A DNA stretch of 64,000 bases from Heterocephalus glaber (taxonomy: Eukaryota; Chordata; Mammalia; Rodentia; Bathyergidae): the NCBI RefSeq assembly GCF_000247695.1, contig NW_004624748.1, positions 5,450,499 through 5,514,498 of the forward strand, given 5' to 3'. The notes beneath the pieces are model-generated. The model was not told the DNA's origin and made no database searches. It saw only the letters and a list, made by a program, of their open reading frames with translations. Position numbers and translations under genes: made by a program. Positions 25,111 to 36,889 of the stretch are shown piece by piece. Numbering within the stretch: position 1 is the stretch's first letter; each line of letters starts with the position of its first letter.

Positions 25111-25720
25111 GATAGCTGTCCTTTATCAACTATACAAATTCCTTCCTATTTTTTTAAAATTAGATGTTGAATTTATCAAATGATCATGATAGATGGCCTT
25201 TATGAGTTTAACAAAAGTCTTTTTTTCTACTGGCTTGCTGAGAATTATGATAGATGTTGATTTATTTTCTATATCTGTTAAAATGGCCCCATAGTTTTTC
25301 TTCTTTAATCAGAGAATATGGTACATTATACTAGTAGATTGCTTAATATTAAGTCACCCATAAGTTCCTGTGATAGACTCAACTTGATCTGATGTTATTT
25401 TTTATTAATTGCTGAATTAAATTTGCAAAATTTTATTTAAGATATTTGGATTTATGTTTATGAATGATTTGATGTATTATTTATCATGGTATATTTGGTT
25501 TTGATGGTTTGATTAGGCCAGCCTTATAAATGAGTTAGAAAGTATTTCTTGTTCTTCTTTTCTTGGGAAGAGTTTATGTAGAATTGCAATTACCTGTTCC
25601 TAGAATGTTCTTTCAAACTTGCTTGGAAAGCCATCTAGTGCTTTCTAAAATGAGAAGACATTTTATTACTAATTCTATGTCTTTATTGGTTATAGGAGCA
25701 CTCAGACTACTTCTTGGTCA

Positions 25721-25815
25721 GTTTTTTTTTTTTTTTTTTTGGTACTGGGGATTGAACTCAGGACCTTGTGCTTTTGAGGCTGGTGGTGGAAGCACTGAGC
25801 TAAATCTCCGGCCCT
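25721..25815 (-). mobile_element. ID SINE
   Basis: Twenty-odd T residues then GGTACTGGGGATTGAACTC...AGCTAAATCTCCGGCCC: a complete ID element in reverse orientation with a long A tail, inserted in LINE-1 sequence just before the CNTRL retrocopy. Confidence 0.85.
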
Positions 25816-25841
25816 TTCACTAGCTTTTTAACTGGTGTTAA

Positions 25842-27652
25842 AGTGTATGAATAGACAACACAACAAAATAGCCTCTGCAACACCAGGTGCCTGAGGGAAG
25901 GACTCAGCCCTTGGGGCTGCTTTGTGGGCCTTAGGTGGTTTTGATGGTTGCGGGGACTGTATTCTTGCAATGAAGAAAAGCTCTCCATATCAAAAGTTCT
26001 CCAAAACAAATATGTCACTATCATCTCACTCTCCTGGTCCATTATCTCTTACATCCAATATGAGATCTAGGTCACTCTTGCCTTTACTTGGATCTGGGAC
26101 TCTGTCTTTGCATTCTGAAAGACAGTAGTCACATGAGGAAGTTGAGTGTACAAACAAAAACAGTGTGCTTTTGGACTGTCAAGACCAGAAAGCACCTGAT
26201 TCACGTGTAGGAATCCGATATATTACAGAGGCCCTCATTAAAAAACTCACTCAACATTACAGTTTGGCCTTGATAAAATCACTGAACCTTTCACTTTCTA
26301 AAGATAGTGGCAAGAAATTAAGGTATAGGGAGAATTTGGAAAAATGTATTAAGTTGAAGTGCTGAATCTCAGCTATAATCTAATAGAAAAAATTGAGAAG
26401 GTAGACAAGCTATTAAAATTATGAGAACTCAACTTATCATATAACAAAATCAGCTAAATAAAGGCATAGAAAATCTGTATAATCTGCAAAAGTTAACCCT
26501 TGAAGGAAATGAAATTGAGCATATTCCCATATGGCTAGGGAAGAAATTTAAATCTTTGCAGTCTTCAATCTGAAAGGCAACAAAATATCACTCCAGGATG
26601 TAAGCAAATTGAAACCACTTCAAGATTTGACTTCTCTGATCCTAGTTGAAAATCCAATTGTCACCCTTCCTCATCACCTCTAGTTTATCATTTTCTACCT
26701 CCATTCACTGGAAAGTTTGGAAAGTCGGCCAGTAACTACTCAGGATCCACAGGAGGCTTTTAAGAGATTCAATTTAGAAGAGGTAGAAAGACTGGAAGGA
26801 GACCTGGAAAAGAAGATGATAGAAACTGAAGAGCTTAAGAACATACAGAAAATGTTCCTTGAGGAAATTAAAACTCAAGATAAACTAAACAAATCATTAA
26901 ACGAGGAGACCATGTTACAGAAACAGAGCTGTGGGGAGCTATAAAGTGACCTAAAGACAAAAAATGAATTGCTAAAATGGAAGAACATGGAACTAACTTG
27001 AGCATGTCAGAAGCAGTTTGAGCTGGAATAGGTGCTGGCTTTTGGGGGGGGGGGTGCCAGGGATCGAACTTGGGTCATTGTGCTTGCGCAGCAGGCGGCG
27101 AAAAGGAGCTGGCTTTTTATAAAATTGATGATAAATTTGGGCCACTAAATTATTATCCATCAGAGGATGCTGAAATTGATAAAGCTTCCAATGAGAGCCC
27201 TTACATTACCAAATCCAGATACAAGAGAAATATGTTCGCCACAGAGAGTTACGTTACCAGTCATGCCTAGGCAGTACAAGTCAAGAAGATGGAGCCAGAT
27301 GAAGAGGAGCAGCTTAGAAATGAGCATGTGAACTAGAGAGCTATAGCACCACTGGATTTACAACTGGAAGACAGAGAAAAAAGAATAAGTGCAGCACAAA
27401 CTCTAATGTCAGAACTGCATGATGAAATAGAAAAAGCAGAACAAAAAGTTTTAAGAGCTACTGAAGAATTTAAATAGCTGGAAGAAGCTATACAATGGAA
27501 AAAAGTATGTAAAAGCAAAAAAAGTATCCATGCTAAAACAAAATGAAAAATAAAATGTGGTTTTCTTTTATAACCATATAAAATTATTTTAAATCAGTAT
27601 TGTCTGATTAGCTATGGAATAATAAACTTCAGGATCAAATATTAAAAAAAGT
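25842..27652 (+). pseudogene. CNTRLP: CNTRL (centriolin) partial processed pseudogene
   Basis: Intronless copy of the 5' part of the centriolin mRNA, a coiled-coil centrosome and midbody protein. The start codon at 25970 opens MKKSSPYQKFSKTNMSLSSH. Next come SNMRSRSLLPLLGSG, VGIRYITEALIKKL (about 26190), LALIKSLNLSLSKDSGKK, remnants of the leucine-rich repeats (26350-26700), then EEVERLEGDLEKKMIETEEL (about 26780), ELAFYKIDDKFGPLNYYPSE (about 27110) and KSRYKRNMFATESY. Stops and frameshifts are scattered. The copy stops shortly after codons for EEAIQWKK; the next bases are GTATGTAAA, not CNTRL coding sequence. Downstream are AATAAA (about 27620) and a short A run. A weak duplication, GTGTATGAATAG and GTATATGAACAG, may mark the ends. 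It lies in an old LINE-1 next to the RIC1 retrocopy. Confidence 0.88.
27040..27116 (-). mobile_element. ID SINE inside the CNTRL retrocopy
   Basis: Truncated ID complement (GGGATCGAACTTGGGTCATT...GCAGCAGGCGGCG) with a G-rich in place of A-rich tail. It is flanked by GCTGGCTTTT on both sides and splits the codons for ELE|ELAFYK. It is younger than the CNTRL retrocopy. Confidence 0.8.
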
Positions 27653-28134
27653 ATATGAACAGTTTGACTTCTCTGTTTCTTGACAAATTTTCCTAGGTAT
27701 TTATCAATTTTATTATTTTTTTCATAAAATGATCATTTTTCCTTATTGAACCTACTACAGCTTTGTTTTGTATATTATAAATTTTATTTTTGTTCATTCT
27801 ACTTATATTTATTATATTATTATCTTATAATTTCTCCAGTTGACTGCTTAGCCTCTTAATTTTTAAAATTGTTTTTATATAAGTATTTAAGGCCAAAATT
27901 TCTCTCTAAATACTGCTTTAGTAGCATTCCATAAGTTCATTTTCCTTCAGTGTTAACATGTTAAATGTCCCAAGTGATTTCTTTCTTTGACCTGGTGAAT
28001 TATTTAGAAATGTGATTTTAGAAAAATAAAGTTATTTTGTTATTGACTTCTAATGTAACATTTATGTGCAGGAAATATGATCTATGTGATACCCGTTCTT
28101 TTGAAATTTGTTCAGACTTTTTTTATAGCTTAGA

Positions 28135-28335
28135 TCAGCTCTGTTCTACAGAACCCTGCAATGAAGGAAATATTTTGTATTTGCACACTGCAATATGCTA
28201 ATCACCAGCCACATATGATAACTGAGTACCTGAGATGTGGCTAGTGTAACTGAGGAAATGAGGAACTGAATTTTAAACTTTATTTAGGTTTAATTAATTA
28301 AAATTTAAATTTTTTAGGGCTACATGTGTTTCATT
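28135..28335. repeat. hAT-type MER element fragment
   Basis: AGCTCTGTTCTACAGAACCC, AATCACCAGCCACATATG, GAGATGTGGCTAGTGTAACT and the palindromic AATTAATTAAAATTTAAATT core match a common mammalian Charlie/MER-class repeat. Exact family not assigned. Confidence 0.55.
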
Positions 28336-28559
28336 TTCTTTTAGTTTGGACAACTTTATTAAAATTGACATGCTCTTCAATGAGCACCCATCCAGCTGCC
28401 TGCAATAAAGATACTACTTTTAGCCCTATTTCCAGATTTCAAATCAGACAGTATTGGGGAATGCAGTGTCTTTCATTTTCATTCTAATAATTTTGTTTTG
28501 AATGACTTATTTTATTTTTTTTCTGTTTTGTTTATTTGGGTACTTTGTGTAAAATTTTT

Positions 28560-29010
28560 TAAAATTTTTTATCGGTGCACACTTGTAGTACATAATGATT
28601 ACATTACTTGTGTGGAGTAGATACATACACATAACACATCTTAATTCTTTTTTCATCTCCTCTTCCCCTTCCTCCCCTCTTCCTCTATCTCTTGGTCCCC
28701 TTCCCTTTTGTAAAAGGTTTATCTCTCTGTTTGCTATTATCTATCCTTTATTTTGCTCTTTATTTATATTTTGGGTTTCCCATATAAGGGAAACCATGCA
28801 ATATTTAGGCTTATTCCTCTGATTTATTTCACTTAACATTATGGTCTCAAGTTTCATCCATTGTCCTACAAATAATTCAAGTATCCTTCTTTAGGGCAGA
28901 GTAGTACTGCATGTGTATAAATACCACATTTTATTTATCCATTCATCTGCAACCACACATGGCCATTGGTTATTGTATTGGATAGCATAGCTGTAGATTC
29001 TCTTCCTGGA
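28560..29010 (-). mobile_element. LINE-1 3' end
   Basis: Pyrimidine-rich 3' UTR complement (TCTTCCCCTTCCTCCCCTCT, CTCTTGGTCCCCTTCCC), then TTATGGTCTCAAGTTTCATC. It parallels the copy at 58455. Confidence 0.7.
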
Positions 29011-29234
29011 ATTCTGATTAAATATAGCTTAAAACTCCTAGTTTTAAAATATTTTCCATCTCATTGCTTTTCAGAGCTACATTCTGCCTAGTTTTTTCAG
29101 ATCTATTTTCCAGTTCCATATTTCTTTAGCTATGTAGGTTTTTTTCTCTAGTTTGCCTGCAGCACAGGAACACAATGTGATTTTTGCAATTTATATTGAG
29201 TCTTAAAATGTTGAAAATAAAAAGATAGCTGCAT

Positions 29235-29268
<34 letters not shown>

Positions 29269-29277
29269 TGTGTGTGG
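29235..29277. repeat. (TG)n microsatellite
   Basis: About 21 TG units with one TA interruption near 29261. Confidence 0.97.
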
Positions 29278-29602
29278 TCATCCCTCAGTATACATGAAAA
29301 TTGGCTCCAGGACTCCCCAGAGATCCTCAAAATCTGTGGATGTTTGAGTATAATATGGAGTAGTCTTTGCCTATACTCTATGCAATCCTTTCTTATACTT
29401 TGAATCATCTCTAGATTGTTTATAATACCTAATACAATGTAAATGCTATGGAAATAATTTTATACTATACTGTTTGGAGAATAATGACAAGAAAAGGTCT
29501 GTCCTTGTTCAATATGTCACTGTCTTTTTCTTGAATGTTTTTATCTATGGCTTGTGGAATTCATGAATGCAGAACCTGTACATATGGAGGGCCAACTATA
29601 TA
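29278..29602. mobile_element. MER2/Tigger-type DNA transposon fragment
   Basis: CATCCCTCAGTATACATG at the left, the internal phrase AATACCTAATACAATGTAAA, and GGAGGGCCAACTATATA at the right end. The left terminal repeat is overrun by the (TG)n tract. Confidence 0.65.
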
Positions 29603-29932
29603 CATTATATTATGTATATATAATCCCCAAGATCTTTCCTGTTCTTTGAATAACCATTACTTGTATTGCTACTTACTTTTAGATTCCTAGTGTCATTCCA
29701 TTAGTATTTCAAAGTACTCAAAACATTTGTCTATTTTCTTTACTTTCTGGCTAGCTTAACTATATTTTACCCAGCACTTACAGGTGCTCTGCAGCTGATT
29801 GGGGGCAGGGGGTAGCTTATCCACAGTATTGCTGGAAATAACTGCTGCAAAGAAGAAGAAGAGGCCTAGACAGGATCACGAGACAAAATTCTACTTACAT
29901 GCTGAGAAGTGGGTAAGCTCAGAGCAGCTATC

Positions 29933-30030
29933 TTAAAAAGGCCAGGATTTAGCTCAGTGGTTTCGCCGCCTGCTGCACAAGCACAAGGACCCAAGTTCGA
30001 TCCCCGGTACCAAAAACAAAAACAAACAAA
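29933..30030 (+). mobile_element. ID SINE
   Basis: GGCCAGGATTTAGCTCAGTG, CGCCGCCTGCTGCACAAGC, CAAGTTCGATCCCCGGTACC and an AAAC-rich tail. Its B box has no visible changes, so it is a young copy. Confidence 0.88.
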
Positions 30031-30423
30031 CAAAAAGCCCAGCTTAATCAGTAAAATGGTTTTGAAATCAGTAAATAATTCTTTGTATCACTTGAAAAGA
30101 TCATAGGCTTGGATGTTAGCTAGGTAACCCATATTCAGAGTCTAACCACACAAGTTATTTACCAGTTAAGTGCATCATCAGTTTAGATTCAGTTTGTTGT
30201 GGCCTCCAAATGTCAGTGGCTCCCCATGGCAGTCATTTACTCCTCAATCACATTCCATTGGCTGCAGGTCTACTCCAGTGGGTTGACTCTAGGATCCAAG
30301 CTAAAGGAGCAGCCTTTGTCCTTTCTATGCCTTCTACCTGAGTCTCCTGTCTGATCAATCTTCCAAGCACATAGTTACCTCCTCAGCTTCCCAGCTCCTC
30401 TGCCACCGCCCCATAGCCCCTTC

Positions 30424-30540
30424 TATATTGAAGAGGAGGGGAGAGGAATGAAAAGGAGGCTGTCAAATGGCTTTTGACTGGGTTATCCAGGGAGAGAGGG
30501 AAAAAGGAAAGAAGATAGAAAGGGAAGGAAGGAAGGTGTA
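30424..30540. repeat. Purine-rich low-complexity tract
   Basis: Long G/A-rich stretch (GGGAAGGAAGGAAGG at its end) with few pyrimidines on the plus strand. Confidence 0.6.
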
Positions 30541-30712
30541 GTGATAACAAGTTAACACAACTTTTCAAAAAGACTAAATGAGTCCAATTAGCACAGTGCC
30601 TCACAAAAACAGCTGCTCAATGCCACTGATTATTGTCCCTCCCCTCTTGATCATTCATTTCCTTATTCTCTGTAGTGTGTCTTCTTTTATTCTAAGTCCT
30701 GCTGGATGAGAA

Positions 30713-31072
30713 TGTATCTTAGTCACTTTTCTGTTGCTGGGACACTTGGCACTGGCAATTTAAAGGAGAAGAGGTTTACTTTGGCTCACATTTTAGAAGT
30801 TTCAGTCCAGGCTTAGCTGGCTTTAAGGCACAAAACAGCATGACAGAGGGGTGTAGAGGAGGAAAGCTGCTCACATAACGGTGATCAGGAAGCAGAAAAG
30901 CAAGGAACTGGAGAGGGAGATATGCCACCAGTGACCTGCCTCTAACCAGGCCCTTCCTCCTCACAGCAAGGCAGCTATAGTGCTCCATAATTCAAACACC
31001 TTCTAAAAGCTCTGCCTCTGAGTGCACAAGGTTCTTGGGGAACATTCTTGTTCTAAACCATAACAGAATGTT
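30713..31072. mobile_element. MaLR-type LTR fragment
   Basis: CACTTTTCTGTTGCTGGGAC, GAGAAGAGGTTTACTTTGGC and TCACATTTTAGAAGTTTCAG resemble MT-family ERVL-MaLR LTRs of rodents. No internal region is attached. Confidence 0.6.
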
Positions 31073-31803
31073 AATATTAGCAGTATGGTTCTTTGGATAG
31101 AATCATCTCACAGAAGAAGTTGGCAATCCATGGAGCTGATTTCAAAAGTATTGTGTCTATTGCTAGGGCTGTTGATCCTGGTGGTATTTGGTAGAGACTG
31201 AATACCTGGCTATAGAAGGAAACATGCCTCTATTTTGCTCTCATGTGTGAGAGGGCACTCTATGATAGGTGACTGCATCCTCTATGCACCTCAAGATAAG
31301 GAGGCCACAGGGCAGAGAGGGGATATTGGTGGCTAGTTCATGCATGTGGACAGGAGATTGGCCCTAATTTGGTAATTTCAGACAAAAATGTGACTATAAA
31401 TACAACCCTAAATCCAGAACTGAAGGTCTCCTAACCAAGTCTCAGGAGGCCCTTGCTGGCAGCACTTAAACCCCAAGGAAACAAAGAAGCCTGAAACAAA
31501 ATCCAGATGCCCTGCAGGGAACATTGGCTTTGTCACAGAGGGTAGTACTGACAAAGAAAAACGACTTCTCAGGCTTTCCATATATTGTCCCAAATGATGT
31601 TTTCAGAAAACTAAACATGGTGCCACATAGATTAATGTGCTACAGAGTAAGAATGTCCAGGGAAACTCGGCATATCTGTGCACCCACATGGCAGGAATGC
31701 CTGAAGAGCCAACTTCCCTGTGTTCTCCCAGGCGTCTTGCCCCAGGATCCTCAGGCTCTCTGAAGGGTGGTAAATGGACCCAAACAGCACAGGCTCCTTT
31801 TGG

Positions 31804-31806
<3 letters not shown>

Positions 31807-31852
<46 letters not shown>

Positions 31853-31856
31853 CGCG
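31807..31856. repeat. (TG)19(CG)6 alternating tract
   Basis: Nineteen TG units run directly into six CG units, all alternating purine-pyrimidine. This kind of sequence favours left-handed Z-DNA. Confidence 0.97.
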
Positions 31857-32089
31857 AGATGCCCTTGGACTCTAAGGTAGGGCCACCTGGGCTCAATTAT
31901 TTTGGAGCCATCATTCTAAAAAGGTTCCTTCATTAGACACATTAGAAACAGAAGGCATTAGAGGGAGAAGGAATGAGTGGTGGATAAGAGAGGGAAAAGA
32001 GACAGTACCAACACCGATGGAGTATTTAGTATGCATCAGATAACTTTTGTAATAACGATAATAGTAAAAATAGTAGACTCTTACATTAT

Positions 32090-32375
32090 TAAGCATTTAC
32101 TATGTTCCAAGCTTTGTTTTAAGTACTTTTCTTGTATTACAGTACTTAAGTACTATTACAGTATTTAAGTACTTTTCTTATATTTCATTTACTCCTTCCA
32201 GCAACATTATGATGTGGGTATGATTAGTGGCCCTACTTATAGGAACTAAGACAGTAACCTGCTCAGGCAGATTAAAGGGTTGGGAGCAGGACGTAAATCT
32301 ACCTTCATGTAATACAACAGCCCTGTGGCATAGATTTTTATCATCCTCACTTTTACCGATGAGGAAACTGAAGCA
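32090..32375. repeat. MIR fragment
   Basis: AAGCATTTACTATGTTCCAA, AGCAACATTATGATGTGGGT and TTACCGATGAGGAAACTGAA follow the MIR consensus order on the plus strand. Confidence 0.6.
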
Positions 32376-32379
32376 CTTG

Positions 32380-32620
32380 GGCTAGCAACATGAGCATCAC
32401 TTGGGACCTTGTTAGTGAAGGAGAATCGGGTCCCACTCCAGGTTTACCCAGGATTTGTACAAAAACAACCAGGCAGAATCAGTGGTTCTTAAACTTGAGT
32501 ATGTATAACAGTCTTTCAGAGAGTACGGGAAAACCCAGACTCCTGGGTCTTAACGCTAAAGAGTTTTAGTTAGTGGTATTTAGCAGTAGTATTTTGGCCC
32601 TCTGTAGGTGGCATCTACCA
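32380..32620. repeat. MER5-type hAT fragments
   Basis: CATGAGCATCACTTGGGACC and CAGTGGTTCTTAAACTTGAG are MER5/Charlie-type ends. Confidence 0.5.
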
Positions 32621-32682
32621 GTTACTTTTAAATGCCAAATTTTCACATTAGATATGAGCAGGTATCAAAGTTTTACTTAGCT

Positions 32683-32830
32683 CAGGAGTTGACAAACTTC
32701 TGTGAAGACCCAGATAGTAAATATTTTAGGCTTTTTGGGCGATTTTGCCTCTTGCCATTTTACTCTACTGCAAAAGCAGCCATAGACAATTGGTAAACAA
32801 ATGAACACTGCTGCTTTTCAGTATAACTCA
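32683..32830 (+). repeat. hAT-Charlie-type element fragment
   Basis: TTGACAAACTTCTGTGAAGA, AGATAGTAAATATTTTAGGC and AAAAGCAGCCATAGACAATT match a widespread mammalian MER repeat related to Charlie elements. Confidence 0.6.
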
Positions 32831-33009
32831 ATTAATTCTCCATTATTTAATTCATAACTTAGCCTCCAGTTGTGGCAATGAGACGTAGTTCAAATACTGT
32901 TTGAGGAATGAGGATTTAAGGACTCAGAGAGGAAAGGACTATCTAAATCAAATAGGTAAGTGAAATACAATATACTTGGTTAGTTTTCTTCAGGTAAACC
33001 ACAACACCT

Positions 33010-34335
33010 TTGGGATTAACTTTTTATTAGGTTTTATTTTTTAGAGCAGTTTTATGCTCAGTGCAAAATTGAGAGAAAGGTACATAGATTTCTTACGTGT
33101 TCTCTGTCTCCCATACGCATGGCCTCCCCTTTTATCAACATCACTACCAGATTGGTGTATTTACAATTGATGAACCTACAGTGACATATCAGTATCGCCT
33201 GAAATACATAGTTTACATTATGGGTCACTGTTGGTGTGGTCTATTCTATGAGTTTGAGCAAATATATAATGACATGTACCCACCATTGTGGTACCAATCT
33301 GATGAGTTTCACTGCCCTGAAACCTCCACCTATTCATTCTTTCCAAATGCTCCTCCTATTCATTTCTTCTTCCCATCAATCATGGAAAACACTGATCTTT
33401 TTACTGGCTTGCTAGTTTCTTTTCAGAATGTTATGTAGTTGAAATCATACAGTATATAGCCTTTTCAGATTGATTTTTTCACTTGGTAATACACATTTAA
33501 GCTTCCTCCATATCTTTTCATGGCTTAACTCTTTTTAGAGCTGAATAATATTTTATTGTCTGAGTATACTACAGTTTTTTATCCATTCACCTTCTGAAAG
33601 ACATCATGGTTACTTTTGAGTTTATGATGAGTTTTGCCAATTATTTATAAAGTTGCTATAACACCCAGGTGCAGGTTTTTGTGTAGACATAAATTTTCAA
33701 CTCCTTTGGTACAGTTGCTAAAGTGTGTGGTTGAATTATGTTTAGTTCTACAAAAAACTTCCAAACCATCTTCCAAAGTGACTGGACCATTTTGCATTTT
33801 CATCAGTGTTCTGAAACAACCCAGTACTGATTTATGACAACCTGCTCCAAGATGCTGAGACCAAAGAAAGAGGCAGACCTATGACTGCACAGAGTTCAAT
33901 GTGGTGGTGGGGTATTGACAAAAATATGATCTCTGACAGCAGCAAGACCAGTTGTTGGATCCTTGCAATTTGGATCAGGATGAGGGGCATATATATTAGA
34001 ACAAAAGTGACTTCATCCAAACCAGAATGTATCTGGTATATCTCAAGCTAATATCAAACAATCAAGCACATTCCTGGCCCCAGGCTCTGGTTATAAATCT
34101 CCACATATCTCTCTAGTGGTTTTATTTATAGTTTGTTGGGAAAATATGCAGGCAAAACTGACTAGGGTTACTTGCGGGTAATCATGGTGGTTATGACTTA
34201 GATGCCTGCTGTTATATTAAGCTGAATCCATATAACCAGCAGTGAATGATAGTTCTTACTCCATGTCCTTGCCAATATTTGATGTCACTGTTCTGGACTT
34301 TTGGCCATTCTAATAGGTGTATAGTATCGTTGTTT
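33010..34335 (-). mobile_element. Old LINE-1 3' portion with an internal insertion
   Basis: L1 3' UTR/ORF2-end phrases on the complement: AAAATTGAGAGAAAGGTACA, CATCACTACCAGATTGG, GATGAACCTACAGTGACATA, AATGACATGTACCCACCATT, ending with GGACTTTTGGCCATTCTAAT. The L1 is interrupted at about 33820-34243 by a sequence that does not belong to it. Confidence 0.65.
33820..34243. mobile_element. Unidentified insertion of about 420 bp inside LINE-1
   Basis: Sequence between CCAGTACTGATTTATGACA and CCAGCAGTGAATGATAG breaks the LINE-1 reading. CAGTACTGA and CAGCAGTGA may be diverged target duplications. There is no A tail and no SINE boxes. It may be an old LTR, but I cannot identify it. Confidence 0.4.
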
Positions 34336-34859
34336 GGGGTTAACTTTTCTACTGGGCTATAAAATCCTAACAGTTTCTGCAAGCTAAACTCTCATCTTAC
34401 AGGGCTATACATTGTTATTCCTTCTATCCATTATGTATTATTAATTTTTTAAAAAGAACTGTTAACAACCAATGGAATTCCTTATCTTCCCTGCTAACTC
34501 ACTGCTACCTCAGCTAGCTCATGACTTAAATTCTCCTGTTTAAAATACTGGCGTTATGATACGCTATTTTCCAGAATCCAGTCAGCCTCTGGGTTTTAGG
34601 AATGCTGTCACTCAGTGATGAAAGGGAGAGCTAATGTGACTTTGTGGGTTGAGCAAGCCATTGTCACAGCCTATCTGCATCAAGGCTGAGGAGGCAGCCC
34701 CTTCTCTGGGACCCCGAGACCAACTCATCCATGATTGTCTATGAAACTACCACCCAAACCAACTTCAGCATTTTTGTTCCTTTTCATTTATCTTGGAATA
34801 AGGGAAGAGGGCAGTGGTGGGGTGAGCATGGAAGACATTTCTGTAGCGGAATCTTGTAA

Positions 34860-35310
34860 TGATGGCTCAAAATGTTGTCTAATCGCTGGAATCACCTGAG
34901 GAACTTTAAATGCTCTTTGGGACCAGAGATTCTGATGCTGTTGATCTAGTTTCTAGAGTAATACTTCTAAAATTTTAATGAGCATATGAACCCCCTAGGG
35001 ATCTTGTTAAAATGCAGATTCTAAGTAGGTCTGGAATGGGCCCTGAACATTTGCATGCTAGCAATTCTAGGAGATGTTAATGTCATGCTGGTCTAATGAC
35101 TCATATTCTGTAGCAAGAACCTGTAGTCCAGGTTCTCAGACCATCAACATCAGCATCAGAAGGAAGTAATTTGATAGAAATGAAAATTCTTGGGTCCTAC
35201 CCCATACCTAGAACTATAAATCTGATATTCTGGGGTAAAACAGTCTAATTTAACTTATCTTCCATGATTCTGATGAAGGCTGAAGTTTGAGAACCACTGA
35301 CCTATGGAGC
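34860..35310. repeat. Two MER5-type hAT elements
   Basis: GATCTTGTTAAAATGCAGAT, AAGTAGGTCTGGAATGGGCC and GGTTCTCAGACCATCAACAT up to GAAGTTTGAGAACCACTGAC match MER5A/B ends and interiors, in tandem. Confidence 0.65.
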
Positions 35311-35464
35311 CAGGGTAGGGAATAAAATGCCCCAGAAACAGGCACTGGTAGCCACTAAGGACAAAGTAGTGGACTATTGTGGAAGTAAAACAGGAACAAA
35401 GAAAGATAAGGTTTAGCTCTGTTTTATGTTCAAATTAGGAGCAGGCCTAATTGTCACAATGAAA

Positions 35465-35722
35465 AAAATTTGGGAGGGACAGATGCCAGGGATCAGACTC
35501 AGGGCTTCATACATGTTAGGCAAACTGTTGCTGAGCTACATCCTTAGCTCCTGAAGCTTTTAAGACTTGTTATAACTGAAACTTCCACGCATTCACTTTT
35601 TTATTTGTCTTTTTGAAACAGGATCTCACTATGCAGCCCCAGCTGGCCTCAAACAAATGATCCTCCTGCCTCAGCCTCACAAGTGCCTGGATTGAAGCCA
35701 TATACCACCACACTCAGCTGCT
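35465..35722 (-). mobile_element. Old ID and B1 SINEs (composite order)
   Basis: The ID complement at 35465-35552 (CCAGGGATCAGACTCAGGGC...GAGCTACATCCTTAGCTCC) is followed by the B1 complement at 35600-35722 (CAGGATCTCACTATGCAGCC, CTCCTGCCTCAGCCTCACAA). Confidence 0.65.
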
Positions 35723-36483
35723 TTAAAAAAAACCCCAAAAAACCAGCTCATTTTATCCCCTTATCATTTTCCAGTAGTAGAAATTCATAGAGCATTTTAG
35801 ACTCGTACATTCACTGCAAAGATGAGATAAGGGAGAGGTGAAGCAGTGGCCCTTTCCTCAGGGGCCAGCCTGGGTCTGGGAAGGCATGGGTGATGCCAGA
35901 GATGCCAGGTGGGAGATGCCAAAGCATGTGGTGCTGGGTGAAGATGGGGGGAGGGTGCTGGCACTGGAAAGTGCTGAAGCTGCTCTTTACCTAGTGTCCT
36001 AGACTCAGGTCAGGGCGAATGATGAGTCTCAGCTGGTCTCCTCGTCCCAGCCTCCGGGCACCTTCTATGTCTGTTTTGTAGGATGCAGCTCCCTATTACA
36101 TCTGTACCCTCTCCTTCTTTGCAGAGCCCCTTTCTCCATGCTGTGTCACACTGGTCTTATGGTATTTGTGCTGTCCAGTAGCTTAGAAGGAAAGCCCCAG
36201 TCATCTGATCACTTGCCTGTCTCCATCTCTTGGGGTAAAGACCCTGTCCCCTCACTTGCAGTCATTTGAGTTCAGTGCACATTATCTACCTGAAAAGAGG
36301 CAGAGTGGAATAAATCATGGCCCCTGTCCTTAGAGAGCATGTTACAGCCAGTGGAACCAGCCGCCTATGGGGAAGAACCGCACAGACCATTGCCCCGGCT
36401 CTCCACACTTAGCTCTCCCTCTCTGGCTGACATTTTTTCACCCTTATCACACTGGTGTCCCATATTCTTTAAAAGGTGTGTGC

Positions 36484-36655
36484 TGGGCTGGAGTTTTAGC
36501 TCAGTGGTTCCAGCGCCTGCCTTGAAAGTGCAAGGTCCCAAGTTCGATCCCCGGTAGCCCCCCCCCCGCCCCCGCAAAGTGCGTGTTAAGGCTGGAGTGT
36601 AACTCAGTTGTAGGGTACTTGCCTGAGAGTTTGATCTCCAATGAAAAAAAATAAC
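36484..36655 (+). mobile_element. Two ID SINEs in tandem
   Basis: The first copy is GGCTGGAGTTTTAGCTCAGT...CAAGTTCGATCCCCGGTAGC, ending in a C-rich run. The second (36590-36655) is GGCTGGAGTGTAACTCAGTT...GAGTTTGATCTCCAATG with an A-rich end. Confidence 0.75.
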
Positions 36656-36889
36656 TTAGTGAGGGACCAATGAATGAGTGGTTGGCCACCAAGTGTTCCT
36701 GTAGTGCTCAATGAGGACAAATGTTCTTCCACTCTCAGAAGGGAAATGCTGATTTTGAAGGCTACTCAGAGTTGAGCAGTGTTCTGTAATGTGCAAAATT
36801 CAGGATTTGTAGAAAGTAAGCTTACAAATAAAATTTAATCTCATCAATTTTAAGTAAAGCTACTTTTTGTTGTCGAGGTTTTTTTTTGT

